A model generated the notes under the pieces. That model was not told the origin of the DNA and searched no databases. It saw nothing but the letters and a program-made list of their open reading frames with translations. 64,000 nucleotides of DNA, taken from contig DASYKS010000035.1 of NCBI GenBank assembly GCA_035995205.1, positions 6,755 through 70,754 of the forward strand, in the 5' to 3' direction. The position numbers were made by a program, and so were the translations under genes. Shown in pieces: positions 9,296 through 18,385 of the stretch. Every line of letters starts with the position of its first letter. The first letter of the stretch is position 1. The stretch is from DASYKS01 sp035995205. GTDB lineage: Bacteria > Acidobacteriota > Thermoanaerobaculia > Multivoradales > UBA5704.

Positions 9296-12016
9296 ATGGC
9301 TCCGAACATCCCGCAAGCTCTCGAATACGACGGCCGTTACTTCGAGGCCGTGTTTGCATGTGAGGACCCGTGGAACTACGGCTCTGATTACGAGCAGGTC
9401 AAATATCAGCAGACGCTTTCCCTGCTCGGCGGCAGACGCTTCGCGAGCGCGCTGGAGATCGGTTGCGCCGAGGGGCGATTCACCGCCCAGTTGCTTCCGT
9501 ACGTCGACCGGCTCCTGGCGGTGGACATCTCGGCCACGGCTCTGGCGCGTACACAAGCGCTCGTTCGCAGCGGTGACCACGTGCGGTTCTCCCAACTCGA
9601 TGTCTTTTGCCAGGAGATCCAGGGCCGATTCGACCTGATCGTCTGCAGTGAGCTGCTCGCGTACCTGCCGCAGCGCAGAACCCTGGAGCTCGTACTCGCG
9701 CGGGTGCTTGCCGCGCTCGAGCCGGAGGGATTGCTGGTGATGGCGAACGCCAAAGCCGTGGCCGACGAGCGCGACAAGCGTGGCTTTGACTGGAGCCGCC
9801 CCTTCGGAGCGCGCACCATCGCGGACGTGGCGATCGCCTTGGGCGCAAGTCTCCACGAGGAGCTCTCCGCGTCGCTCTATGCGGTCCATTCGTTCTCTTG
9901 GACGGAGCGGCCGGCGGGCCCTCGGCGGCGCAGCGTCGACATGGGATCGATCCCGGACGCGGTGGCCGTCGCGGCGCGTGGCCTGCCGCAACGAGCCGCG
10001 CAGGCACCCGGCACCTCGATACCGGTTTTGGCCTATCACCGCATTGCGGAATCGGGTCCGGCGGGCCTGGCTCCTTACCGCATCTCCCAGGATGCGTTCG
10101 CCGAGCAGATGGCTTTCTTGCATGACAACGGATACGCGGTGTTGTCGCTGGCGCAGTTCCGCGACGCGCATGTCCAGGGGCTTAACCTTCCGCATCGGTC
10201 GGTATTGCTGACCTTTGATGACGGCTACCGTGACTTCGCCGAGCGCGCGCTGCCCATGCTGGAGAAGCACGGCTTTCCGGCTGCCCTGTTCGTGGTCGAA
10301 GACCGCGTCGGCAGGGTAGCCGACTGGGACAGCGCCTTCGGCGAGCCCGAGGCGCTGCTGGACTGGGCGGACCTGCGCGACGTCGCCCGCAGGAACGTCA
10401 CGATCGGCTCTCACACGCGGACGCATCCCCATTTGTCGGAACTCCCCGCCGAGAGTGCCGTCGCAGAGCTGTCGCTGTCGCGTACTCGCATGGAGGCGGA
10501 GCTGGGCCGGCCGGTGACCGCTCTGGCGTATCCCTATGGGGATTCGAACCCCCTCGTCGCAACGTGGGCGGCGAGCTGCGGCTACGAGCTGGCGTTCACC
10601 TGCCGCGAGGAGCGCAGTGCTTTTGTCGACGACCGGATGCTCTTGCCGCGCATCACCGTATACGCACAGGACGACCTGGCGTCCTTCGCCAGCAAGCTGA
10701 TAGGCATTTGCAGTTCGGGCGGACCGGCGGGAGAGGAACGGCGCACGGCGCCGCGGCAGGTCTCCGCGCCGGCCAGGCAGAGAGCACAGGGCGATGACGC
10801 ACCTGCGATTTCGGTCGTGATCCCCACCCGCAATCGCTGCCCGCTCGTGGAAGAATTGCTGCATTCTTTGGCCGCGAATGCTCTCGCCAAGGATCGATTC
10901 GAGATCCTGGTCGTCTCCGACGGTTCGAGCGACGAGACGAATCGCCGCCTAGAGGAGCGCTGGGGCGAACGAGTCACCCTCCTCCCGCAGGAGCATGCGG
11001 GTGCGGCGGAAGCCCGCAACCACGGTATTGGCCGCGCTCGAGGCGATCTGATCCTTCTGCTGGACGATGACCTGGTGGTCGAGCGCGACTGCCTGGAGGC
11101 GCATGTTCGCTTCCATCGTGAATGGCCCGAGGACCATCACGCCTGCCTGGGCTTCATGGCCTGGCCCGCCGGACCGGCGCAGGAGCCGCTAGCCCGTTAT
11201 CTCGCGGAAAGCGATGAGTATCTCGATTGGAAATGGGTGCGTCAGCGCCCTCCGGACGATGTCGGCTGGCGCGGTTTCTGGACCGGGCATCTCTCGTTGA
11301 AGCGCCGGTTCCTCAAGGAGCACGGCCTGTTCGACGGCCAGAGGTTTCGCGGGCTCCTGGGCGAGGATCTCGATCTGGGCAAGCGCCTGGACCGATCGGG
11401 CCTGAAGCTTCATTTCCGTGATTCCATCACCGCATGGCACCAGAAGGGACCTACGTTCTCCGAGTTTGCGTGGCGGCACTTTCGCCGGTCGCAGTCGAGG
11501 GCGTGCCTGGACGTGCCAGGATCGGTCGGCATCTCACCGAGCGACGCGGCCGGTCTCGCGAGCGCGGAGAGCCTGGAGCAGATCATCCGGGCGGTCGAGA
11601 CGTCGGCGCCGTCCGCGGAGCCGCACCTCAGGGCTGCCCTCTACCGGGAGGCTCTCCGATTCGCGGATGCGGCCGGTAGGTCCGACCTCGACCGGCCTCC
11701 CGCGGACGCGGTCGCCGCGCTGCTGCAATCGCTCGCCTCGCTGCGGGCGTACACGACGCGCGAGCTGGCGGCGAAGTCGGAGCAGTTGGCGGATTCGGCC
11801 TCGGCTTATGCCGCGCTGCACCAGCGGCTGCGCCAGACGCAGGAGAGCCTCGTCCATGCGCAAGCCGCGCTGGAGGAGGCCGGACGGCGCGCGAGGAACA
11901 GGGAGCGCGAGCTCGCGGAGCTGACTCGGCGGATCCGCGGGGCGCAAGCGAAACCGTCGGGTCTGCTCGATGCGGCCCGAAAGTCGCTACGCCTGTCGTG
12001 GACACGAAGGTCGTAG
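9296..12016 (+). CDS. fusion: NodS-like methyltransferase, NodB-type deacetylase, GT2 glycosyltransferase
   Basis: Three-domain protein of 906 residues. Residues 1-200 form a SAM methyltransferase resembling NodS ('ACEDPWNYGSDYE', motif I 'LEIGCAEG' at 53-60). Residues 240-465 are a polysaccharide deacetylase with the metal site 'TFDDGYRD' (D308, D309) and 'SHTRTHPHL' (H373, H377). Residues 503-740 are a GT2 transferase with 'ISVVIPTRNR', 'VVSDGSSD' and 'LLLDDDLVVERD' (DDD at 590-592). The last 90 residues look coiled-coil and charged. It may build or modify a surface glycan. The ATG at 9296 is the first start that keeps the NodS-like N-terminus. A second glycosyltransferase gene starts 5 nt downstream, so they should act together. 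Domain calls are firm; the product is unknown. Confidence 0.85.
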   Translation: MAPNIPQALEYDGRYFEAVFACEDPWNYGSDYEQVKYQQTLSLLGGRRFASALEIGCAEGRFTAQLLPYVDRLLAVDISATALARTQALVRSGDHVRFSQLDVFCQEIQGRFDLIVCSELLAYLPQRRTLELVLARVLAALEPEGLLVMANAKAVADERDKRGFDWSRPFGARTIADVAIALGASLHEELSASLYAVHSFSWTERPAGPRRRSVDMGSIPDAVAVAARGLPQRAAQAPGTSIPVLAYHRIAESGPAGLAPYRISQDAFAEQMAFLHDNGYAVLSLAQFRDAHVQGLNLPHRSVLLTFDDGYRDFAERALPMLEKHGFPAALFVVEDRVGRVADWDSAFGEPEALLDWADLRDVARRNVTIGSHTRTHPHLSELPAESAVAELSLSRTRMEAELGRPVTALAYPYGDSNPLVATWAASCGYELAFTCREERSAFVDDRMLLPRITVYAQDDLASFASKLIGICSSGGPAGEERRTAPRQVSAPARQRAQGDDAPAISVVIPTRNRCPLVEELLHSLAANALAKDRFEILVVSDGSSDETNRRLEERWGERVTLLPQEHAGAAEARNHGIGRARGDLILLLDDDLVVERDCLEAHVRFHREWPEDHHACLGFMAWPAGPAQEPLARYLAESDEYLDWKWVRQRPPDDVGWRGFWTGHLSLKRRFLKEHGLFDGQRFRGLLGEDLDLGKRLDRSGLKLHFRDSITAWHQKGPTFSEFAWRHFRRSQSRACLDVPGSVGISPSDAAGLASAESLEQIIRAVETSAPSAEPHLRAALYREALRFADAAGRSDLDRPPADAVAALLQSLASLRAYTTRELAAKSEQLADSASAYAALHQRLRQTQESLVHAQAALEEAGRRARNRERELAELTRRIRGAQAKPSGLLDAARKSLRLSWTRRS

Positions 12017-12021
12017 CCGCC

Positions 12022-14892
12022 ATGGAGAGCCGCGGACGGCCGGTGCCGGTCTGCACCATCGCCTCGAACAACTACCTCGCCAAGGCGAAGGTGCTGGTCG
12101 AAAGCTATCTCACGGCGCACCCCGGAGCGGAGGCGTATGTCTGCGTCGTCGACGAGCCGGTACATCCGGCCAGCGCGAAAATTCCGGCCAGAATCGTAGG
12201 CGCGGACCAGCTGGGCATTCCGGGCTTTGCCAATATGGCCTTCCGCTATGACGCGCTCGAGCTGAACACGGCGGTCAAGCCCTTCTTCCTCGAGTACCTA
12301 CGGGATCGTTGCGGTTGCGCCCGGATGTTCTTCCTCGATCCCGATATCGTGGTGTTCGATGAGCTGCAGGGCCTGATGCAAGCGCTCGAGAAGCACCCGA
12401 TCGTGCTGACCCCGCACATCGCGCAACCGCTCGAAGAAGGTTGGCGGGCCGGCGAGCGGCAGTTCCTGCGCGCCGGGGTCTTCAACCTGGGATTCCTCGG
12501 CATCTGTCTCGACGAGCGTACGCGGGCGTTCCTCGATTGGTGGAAAGAGAGGCTCAGCCGCTTCTGCGTCGACGACATTCCGAGCGGCCTGTTCGTGGAT
12601 CAGATCTGGTTGAACTTTGCGCCCTGCTTCGTCGACGGGGTGCACGTCGCACGCGAGCCCATTTACAACATCGCCTGGTGGAACCTTTCGCAGAGAACGC
12701 TCGAGGTGCAGGACGGTTGTCCGGCCATCGGCGGCCGTCGCGTCGGCTTCATGCATTTCAGCGGTTTTGCGGTCTCCTCGGACGACCGCATCACGAAACA
12801 CCGGACAGATCTCCTGCTCGCCGACCGAGAAGACCTGCGCCCGTGGTATTCCGAGTTCAGCGAGAGGGTGCTCGCGGCAGGCGACGCGGGCCTACGGGCG
12901 ATCTCCTACGGTTACGCCACGTTCCGGGGCACGGGGGTGCCCGTGATTCCGGCGTTCCGCCGCCTGTTGCATCGGCTCGATCCGTCCGGCGTGCGCTGGT
13001 CCGACCCCTTTGCATTCGAGTCGCCGGAGAGCTTCGCCGGCTGGCTTGCCGAGCCGCTGGAGTTTGCCGAAGGCGTCCTCACCCGGGCCGCGCTGGCGCT
13101 CTGGGAGCACCGGACGGACCTGGTTCGAGCCTTCCCGAGGGTCTGTGACGAGGATCTGCCTCGGTACGTGGACTGGCTCGTCCGCTATGGCGAAGGAGCG
13201 AAAGAGGGCCTCGACGCCGCGTTCTTGAACGAATTGAAGGTCAACCCGAAGAAGGAGAGGTTCATCGCGGGGCGCTTCGAAGCCACGATCGCACCGCACT
13301 CCGCAAATGCCGACCTCCAGCACACCTCTCTGCTCGAAACGATCGATTTGAGCGCGCCGGGCTCCTTGGCGCGCTGGTTGAACGAACCTGCCGGCGGGAC
13401 GGCCCAGATGCCGTGCATTACCCACTTAGCGATGGTGATCCATGCTTCGCGGATCGATCTTCAGGAAGCCTTTCCTCAACCCTTGGAAGAGGATCGGCAA
13501 GCCTTTGGGGAATGGTTCGCCAGCCAGGCACCGACGGAGTACGCGCTGAGCGCCGAGCTCCAGGTGAGACCCGAGACGATGCCGCGGCCCCTCCCTGCGA
13601 AGGCCGCGCTCCGGGCGCGCTGCCGCAGTGTGTTGTCGACGGCAAAGCGGCTGGTCGAGCTTCTTGCCGCCCGGCCCCGGACGGCCCCCCCGCCGCCGGC
13701 CGTGAGTGTGGCGGGTCTCAATGTCGCGGGCTATCTAGAGGCGTCGAGCGGCGTGGCCGAGCTCGCGCGAGCGTCGCTGGAGCTTCTGAGCGACCTGCGA
13801 ATGCCTTTCGTCCGTGTGCCGCTCGACCAGGACTACTCGGAAAACGTGATCGAAACCCGCATCTTCCATCCGGAGGGCACTCCTTTCCCCGTGACGCTGC
13901 TGCATGCGAACGCGGCGGAGATGCCGGCCGTTCTGTCGACGCTGCCGCAAGCGTTTTTGCAGGGGAGCTTTCGGATCGCCTGCTGGGCCTGGGAGTTGGC
14001 GCATTTCCCGCTGAGCTGGGCGGACCGCTTCAGCGGCGTGGACGAGGTATGGGCACATTCGCGGTTTTCGCAGCAGGCGTTTGAATCTTTGAGCACGGTT
14101 CCGGTCCGCTGGGTCGCTCCGTACGTTCGACAGGTCCATGGCAATGCCGATCGAGGGCGTTTCGGCATGGATGCCCGGCGCTTCTATTTTTTCGCTGCGG
14201 CGGATTTCCGTAGCCTGCCACGCCGGAAGAACCCGCAAGGCGCCGTCGAAGCCTTGGCTGCGTTGCTGGCGAAGACGAATCGCGACGTCGGGCTGGTGTT
14301 GAAGGTTCAACACGGGCAGAGCGATCCCGATGCCTTCGAGAACCTCCGCCGGGCGGCCGGCGGGCTTCCGGTCGTGCTGTGCAGCCAGACGCTTTCGCGG
14401 CAGGAATACAGCGATCTTCTGGCGAGCTGCGATGCCGTGCTGTCTCTGCATCGATCGGAGGGGTTGGGGCTCGTACCGATCGAAGCGCTGTACCGGCGCA
14501 TGCCGGTCGTGGCGACCGCCTACGGCGGGATCACTGATTACCTCGACGAGGAAACGGGCTTTCCGGTCGAATATTCGCTCGCTCGACTCGAAAGCGACGT
14601 GGGCCCCTATCCGCGAGGCGCGGTGTGGGCCGAGCCGCACCTCGAAAGCGCCGTGGAGCAGATGAAGATACTGCTCGACGATCCGCGGGAGGCGACCGCG
14701 AGAGCTTTACGAGGCGCTTGCCGGGTGGACGGCATCTATGGCCGAGCGGCGTCCGGGCATCGCTGGCAGAACGAGCTCCAGCGAGTCTTCCGTGCGGCGG
14801 GGCTCCCGGGCGGGGACTCGCGCGACCGCGGTCAAACGGCGTGGAGGCGCAGTCACTTCGCGGTAGAGTCTCCCCTCCCCAAAGATCTGTAG
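12022..14892 (+). CDS. two-domain glycosyltransferase (GT-A N-terminal, GT4-like C-terminal)
   Basis: 956 residues. The N-terminal domain opens with 'VPVCTIASNNYLAKAKVLVE' and has the metal-binding 'FFLDPDIVVFDE' near residue 105, as in GT-A transferases. The middle (about 300-550) is not recognised. The C-terminal domain from about 560 is GT-B: it starts 'GLNVAGYLEASSGVAELAR' and has the GT4 donor-site motif 'SEGLGLVPIEALYRRMPVVA' near 811. The ATG at 12022 is 5 nt after the upstream stop; a GTG at 11998 overlaps that gene and is less likely. With the upstream fusion it makes a two-gene glycan operon. The 3' end is followed by the promoter region of a toxin-antitoxin pair. Confidence 0.82.
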   Translation: MESRGRPVPVCTIASNNYLAKAKVLVESYLTAHPGAEAYVCVVDEPVHPASAKIPARIVGADQLGIPGFANMAFRYDALELNTAVKPFFLEYLRDRCGCARMFFLDPDIVVFDELQGLMQALEKHPIVLTPHIAQPLEEGWRAGERQFLRAGVFNLGFLGICLDERTRAFLDWWKERLSRFCVDDIPSGLFVDQIWLNFAPCFVDGVHVAREPIYNIAWWNLSQRTLEVQDGCPAIGGRRVGFMHFSGFAVSSDDRITKHRTDLLLADREDLRPWYSEFSERVLAAGDAGLRAISYGYATFRGTGVPVIPAFRRLLHRLDPSGVRWSDPFAFESPESFAGWLAEPLEFAEGVLTRAALALWEHRTDLVRAFPRVCDEDLPRYVDWLVRYGEGAKEGLDAAFLNELKVNPKKERFIAGRFEATIAPHSANADLQHTSLLETIDLSAPGSLARWLNEPAGGTAQMPCITHLAMVIHASRIDLQEAFPQPLEEDRQAFGEWFASQAPTEYALSAELQVRPETMPRPLPAKAALRARCRSVLSTAKRLVELLAARPRTAPPPPAVSVAGLNVAGYLEASSGVAELARASLELLSDLRMPFVRVPLDQDYSENVIETRIFHPEGTPFPVTLLHANAAEMPAVLSTLPQAFLQGSFRIACWAWELAHFPLSWADRFSGVDEVWAHSRFSQQAFESLSTVPVRWVAPYVRQVHGNADRGRFGMDARRFYFFAAADFRSLPRRKNPQGAVEALAALLAKTNRDVGLVLKVQHGQSDPDAFENLRRAAGGLPVVLCSQTLSRQEYSDLLASCDAVLSLHRSEGLGLVPIEALYRRMPVVATAYGGITDYLDEETGFPVEYSLARLESDVGPYPRGAVWAEPHLESAVEQMKILLDDPREATARALRGACRVDGIYGRAASGHRWQNELQRVFRAAGLPGGDSRDRGQTAWRRSHFAVESPLPKDL

Positions 14893-14934
14893 TAACCTTC
14901 TCCTGACTAGTCAGATGACTAGATCAACAGATCT
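14883..14934. promoter_or_regulatory. nested palindromes, likely operator of the downstream toxin-antitoxin pair
   Basis: CTGACTAGTCAG at 14903-14914 is a perfect 12-bp palindrome. TGACTAG occurs twice, 12 bp apart (14904 and 14916). AGATCTGT (14883-14890) and ACAGATCT (14927-14934) form an outer inverted repeat around it. Type II antitoxins usually repress their own operon through such sites, so this is a probable autoregulatory operator. Confidence 0.55.
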
Positions 14935-14949
14935 CTTTGAGAGGTGGAC

Positions 14950-15225
14950 ATGGCTCCTCAGACGGCGATCAAACGTTGGCCGGTGCAGGATGCGAAAGCG
15001 CGCTTCAGCGAGCTCCTGGAGGCGAGCCTTGCGGAAGGCCCGCAGATCGTGACCCGCCGAGGCGTGGAGACCGCCGTCCTGGTACCGCTTGACCAATGGC
15101 GGCAACTGGAGCAAGCGGCTCGACCCAGCCTCAAGGATCTATTGCTTAGCGAGGTACCGCGGGCGGAAATCCCCGTGCCTTCGCGGCGAGGCTTGCGTCG
15201 AAGAGCCCCCGTGGGGTTCGAGTAA
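14950..15225 (+). CDS. Phd/YefM-type antitoxin
   Basis: Small protein of 91 residues. 'WPVQDAKARFSELLEASLAEGPQIVTRRG' followed by 'ETAVLVPLDQW' is the Phd/YefM N-terminal DNA-binding fold. The C-terminus is basic and probably contacts the toxin. GAGAGG lies just upstream of the ATG at 14950; a GTG two codons earlier is possible. The toxin gene begins 6 nt after the stop. Expected role: neutralise the PIN toxin and repress the operon through the palindromes upstream. Confidence 0.85.
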   Translation: MAPQTAIKRWPVQDAKARFSELLEASLAEGPQIVTRRGVETAVLVPLDQWRQLEQAARPSLKDLLLSEVPRAEIPVPSRRGLRRRAPVGFE

Positions 15226-15231
15226 CCCGCC

Positions 15232-15633
15232 ATGTACCTTCTGGATACCAACGTCATTTCCGAGTTGCGCCGGCCGAAGCCGCACGGAGCCGTCGTGGCC
15301 TGGTTGACCCAGATCGCTGAAGAGAACCTACACCTCTCGGCCACGACTTTGGGAGAGCTTCAGGCCGGTGTCGAAATCACCCGCGAGCAGAACCCCGACA
15401 AGGCGGCCGAGATCGAGGCGTGGATCGATCAGGTCGCGCAGACTTGGAATGTCGTGCCGGTCGACGGTCGAATTTTCCGCACCTGGGCCAAGCTCATGCA
15501 CCGGCGCTCGGATCGCCTGCTGGGAGATGCGCTGATCGCCGCCACGGCGATCGTGCACCGTTTCGTGGTGGTGACCCGGAACGTCCGTGATTTCGCGGTT
15601 TTCGAGGTGGCGACCCTCAATCCATGGCAGTGA
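15232..15633 (+). CDS. PIN-domain toxin, VapC/FitB-like
   Basis: 133-residue PIN ribonuclease. The first acidic residue is in 'YLLDTNVISELRR' (D5). Further acidic positions lie in 'LGELQAGVEI' and 'LLGDALIAATAIVH', and 'VVVTRNVRDF' is the C-terminal family signature. All PIN acidic residues appear present, so it should be active as an Mg2+-dependent RNase. It is paired with the antitoxin immediately upstream. A 26-unit 21-bp array starts 33 bp after its stop codon. Confidence 0.9.
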   Translation: MYLLDTNVISELRRPKPHGAVVAWLTQIAEENLHLSATTLGELQAGVEITREQNPDKAAEIEAWIDQVAQTWNVVPVDGRIFRTWAKLMHRRSDRLLGDALIAATAIVHRFVVVTRNVRDFAVFEVATLNPWQ

Positions 15634-15666
15634 GCGTGGCCGACGCCCTGTAGATCGCCGAGCGTG

Positions 15667-16212
15667 GCGGCAATCGGGAAGTGTCTCGCAGCCTGCCCGA
15701 AGTGGTGTGCAGCCTCCCGGAAGTGCTTCGCCGCATCCCGGCACCGGTGGGCCGAGTCTCAGCACCGGTGGACCGAATCCGCGAAGCAGTGGGCCGAGTC
15801 CAAGCACCCGTGCGCAGCTTCTCGCAAGCGCTTCGCCGTGTCGCGGCACCGGTGGTTCGGATCGCGGAAGTGGTTCGCCGTGTCGGAGCACCGGGTGGTT
15901 CGGAGCGCGGCACCGGTAGGCGGGATTCGGAGAGTGGTGCGCGGAGCCGCGGAAGCGGTTTCCGGATTCGATCCGGCGGTGCCGGGGAGGCGCTCAGCGG
16001 ATCGGAGCTTCGGCACAGCAGGTCCCGGATGCGATCCACCGGTGCCGGACACCGGCGTACCGGTTCCCCGATTCGATCCAGCGGTTCCTCGATTCGATCC
16101 AGCGGTGCCGGGGTCCGGCCCACCAGTCCCCGGGTGCCGCGTTCCACTTCGGGCATGCGATCCACCGGGGCCGAGTCTCGAAACATCGGTGCGCCGGGCC
16201 GAATCACCGGTT
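15667..16212. repeat. degenerate tandem array, exact 21-bp period, 26 units (array A)
   Basis: Cutting the sequence every 21 bp from 15667 aligns 26 successive units to 16212 without one insertion or deletion. Units in the first half share a core like CCGGCACCGGTGG (15738-15750). The second half carries the inverse, CCACCGGTGCCGG (16036-16048), so the array is two arms in opposite orientation. Units differ at many positions, so this is an old or diversifying array. 21 bp is seven codons or about two helical turns. There is no repeat/spacer division as in CRISPR. Reading frames stay open on both strands because each unit lacks stops; I do not call a protein. Confidence 0.85.
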
Positions 16213-16246
16213 TCCGGACACCGCTCCCCCCCGCCCTCCTTCGCGG

Positions 16247-16252
16247 TAGAGT
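16247..16252 (+). promoter_or_regulatory. putative -10 hexamer TAGAGT of a leaderless promoter
   Basis: TAGAGT ends 8 nt before the ATG at 16261. The surrounding 20 nt (CTTCGCGGTAGAGTCTCCCC) also occurs near 14855-14874, before the toxin-antitoxin pair. There is no ribosome-binding site in the spacer. Confidence 0.5.
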
Positions 16253-16260
16253 CTCCCCCT

Positions 16261-17736
16261 ATGAAATCCAACGGCCACAACTCTCGCGAACGCCTGCAGT
16301 CGATCGCCCATCGCGTCATGCTCGAACGGGGTCTCGAGCCGGACTTTCCTGCCGAGGCTGTGCGTCAGGTGGAACAGCTTCACGGTCCCGCGAAGGCGGA
16401 CGGTGCGGGGATCCGCGATCTGCGCGAGTTGCTCTGGTGCTCGATCGACAACGACGATTCGCGCGATCTCGACCAGTTGACGGTCGCCGAGGTGCTCGGC
16501 GACGGCAAGGTCCGGCTGTACGTGGCGATCGCCGACGTCGACGCTCTGGTTCCGGCGGGCAGCCCGGTCGACGGGCATGCGAAGGCGAACACCACGTCGG
16601 TCTATACCGCGGCGAGGATCTTCCCGATGCTGCCGGAGCGGCTGTCGACCGACCTCACCTCGTTGAACGAGGGAGAAGAGCGGCTCGCGGTCGTGGTCGC
16701 GATGGATCTCGACGCCAAGGGGGAGATCGGCGCCTCCAAGATCTTCCGCGCCCGGGTGTTCAATCGGGCGAAGCTGGCCTACAACTCGCTCGCCGCCTGG
16801 CTGGAAGGCAACGGGCCGCTGCCGCAGGCCGCCGCCGCGGTGCCCGGGCTGGCCGAAAACCTGAAGCTGCAGGACCAGGCGACCCAGCAGCTTCGCAAGC
16901 TGCGCGGAGAGAGCGGAGCGCTCACCCTCGAATCGATCGAGGCGAAACCGGTGTTCGAAAACGACCATCTGAGCGACCTCGAAGCGCAGGAGAAGAACCG
17001 GGCCAAAGAGCTGATCGAGGACTGCATGATCGCGGCGAACGGGGTCACGGCGCGCTTCTTGGACGCCAAGGGTTCCGCCTCGCTGCGCCGGGTGGTGCGG
17101 GTGCCGAAGCGCTGGTCGCGGATCGTCGATCTGGCGCGCGGATTTCACGTCGTCCTGCCCGACGAGCCCGACCATCTGGCGCTCGCGAAGTTCCTCGACG
17201 AGCGGCGGGCGGCCGATCCGGAGGGCTTCCCCGAGATTTCGCTCTCCGTCGTCAAGCTGCTCGGCTCCGGCGAGTACGCGGTCGATCTGCCTGGGCAGGA
17301 TCCTCCGGGGCACTTCGGCCTCGCGGTGCGCGACTATGCGCACTCGACCGCGCCGAACCGCCGTTTTCCGGATCTGATCACCCAGCGGCTGCTGAAGGCG
17401 GCTTTTACCGGCTCCCCCTCCCCCTACTCGGTGCCCGAGCTCGAAGCGCTCGCGAGCCAATGCACGAGGAAGGAAGACGACGCGACCAAAGTCGAGCGGC
17501 AGGTGCGCAAGTCGGCGGCGGCGCTGCTCTTGTCCGACCGGATCGGCGCGACGTTCGACGGGATCGTCACCGGCGCCTCGGAGAAAGGCACCTGGGTGCG
17601 CGTGTTCCGCCCGCCGGTCGAAGGCCGGCTGGAGCGCGGGGCGGCGGGGCTGGACGTCGGCGACCGCCTGCGCGTCCGCCTGCTCGACACCGACGTCGAG
17701 AAGGGGTTCATCGATTTCGCGCGGATCGACGGCTGA
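16261..17736 (+). CDS. RNB-domain 3'-5' exoribonuclease, short form
   Basis: RNase II-type RNB protein of 491 residues. The active-site block is 'CSIDNDDSRDLDQLTVAE' near 60-77. Three of the four RNase II aspartates are recognisable, but the last position is Gln instead of Asp; I believe this is usual in the short RNB clade. Later conserved parts are 'FPMLPERLSTDLTSLNEGE', 'YAHSTAPNRRFPDLITQRLL' and a C-terminal S1-like strand region ('FDGIVTGASEKGTWVRV'). N-terminal cold-shock domains of RNase II are missing. The ATG at 16261 fits the family and the promoter. The in-frame upstream extension through the 21-bp array is rejected. Confidence 0.88.
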   Translation: MKSNGHNSRERLQSIAHRVMLERGLEPDFPAEAVRQVEQLHGPAKADGAGIRDLRELLWCSIDNDDSRDLDQLTVAEVLGDGKVRLYVAIADVDALVPAGSPVDGHAKANTTSVYTAARIFPMLPERLSTDLTSLNEGEERLAVVVAMDLDAKGEIGASKIFRARVFNRAKLAYNSLAAWLEGNGPLPQAAAAVPGLAENLKLQDQATQQLRKLRGESGALTLESIEAKPVFENDHLSDLEAQEKNRAKELIEDCMIAANGVTARFLDAKGSASLRRVVRVPKRWSRIVDLARGFHVVLPDEPDHLALAKFLDERRAADPEGFPEISLSVVKLLGSGEYAVDLPGQDPPGHFGLAVRDYAHSTAPNRRFPDLITQRLLKAAFTGSPSPYSVPELEALASQCTRKEDDATKVERQVRKSAAALLLSDRIGATFDGIVTGASEKGTWVRVFRPPVEGRLERGAAGLDVGDRLRVRLLDTDVEKGFIDFARIDG

Positions 17737-17836
17737 ACCGCCGCGGAGGATGCCCCGCGCACCAGATTGTCAGGATCTCTGAAGGCAGGACGCCCCCTCC
17801 CGGGAGTTACCGGCAGGGGGCAAGAGGACTGCGATG

Positions 17837-18385
17837 CTACGCCGCGCCGCGCGGCTTGACCGGCGATTTGACCGGGTAGCCGAGGGCGAGCAGCTGCTCG
17901 CAAAGCACCAGCTGACAGCGACCTACCACTTTACGGATGCTGGAGGGACGGTAGTCGAGCTTCTCGGCCACTTCGCCCGGCCGCATCCCCATGCCATAGC
18001 GGAGGCGAAGCAGATCGCGGCAGCGCGGCGAGAGCTGGTCGAGCGCGCGGCCGAGATCGCGGCGAAGCGCGATCTTCTCCTGCGCCGGGGCTTGCGGCTC
18101 GGCGAGCAGGTCGAGGATCGCCGCGTCGACCGATTCGGCGAGTTGGCGGCGCGCGCCGCGCCAGTGCATCACGCAGCGCCATTTGAGAGTTCCGATCAGC
18201 CAGGCCTCGGGGCATTCCACCTCGTCCCAACGTTGCAGGAGGATGACCAGCGAGTCCTGGATCAGGTCTTCGGCGTCTTGGGCCGAGACGCGATAGCGGC
18301 GCAGCACCCGCTCGATCTTCGGGCGCAGCGAAGGAAGCAGATCGGCGAAGGAGTCCGTGAAACGAGAACGTGCGAGCGGAGTCAT
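17837..18385 (-). CDS. ECF-type RNA polymerase sigma factor
   Basis: 182-residue sigma-70 family protein with region 2 ('RYRVSAQDAEDLIQDSLVILLQRW', about 29-52) and region 4 ('LGRALDQLSPRCRDLLRLRYGMGM' then 'EVAEKLDYRPSSIRKVVGRC'). Regions 1 and 3 are absent, as in ECF factors. The ATG at 18385 has GGAGG about 12 nt upstream; an earlier start adds an unsupported Pro/Arg-rich leader. No anti-sigma gene is adjacent. A zinc-finger/TPR protein at 39-40 kb could be a related regulator but is far away. It is transcribed divergently from aroC. Confidence 0.85.
   Translation of the reverse strand: MTPLARSRFTDSFADLLPSLRPKIERVLRRYRVSAQDAEDLIQDSLVILLQRWDEVECPEAWLIGTLKWRCVMHWRGARRQLAESVDAAILDLLAEPQAPAQEKIALRRDLGRALDQLSPRCRDLLRLRYGMGMRPGEVAEKLDYRPSSIRKVVGRCQLVLCEQLLALGYPVKSPVKPRGAA

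Noticed and set aside
15664..16260. Continuous reading frame from array A into the RNB ribonuclease (an extra 199 residues)
   Set aside because: It exists only because 21-bp units without stops keep frames open. The promoter hexamer and family start are at 16247-16261, and the peptide has no family features.
15617..16319. Overlapping open frames on the minus strand through array A
   Set aside because: The same periodicity makes frames open on both strands. No ribosome-binding site or known domain supports a gene.
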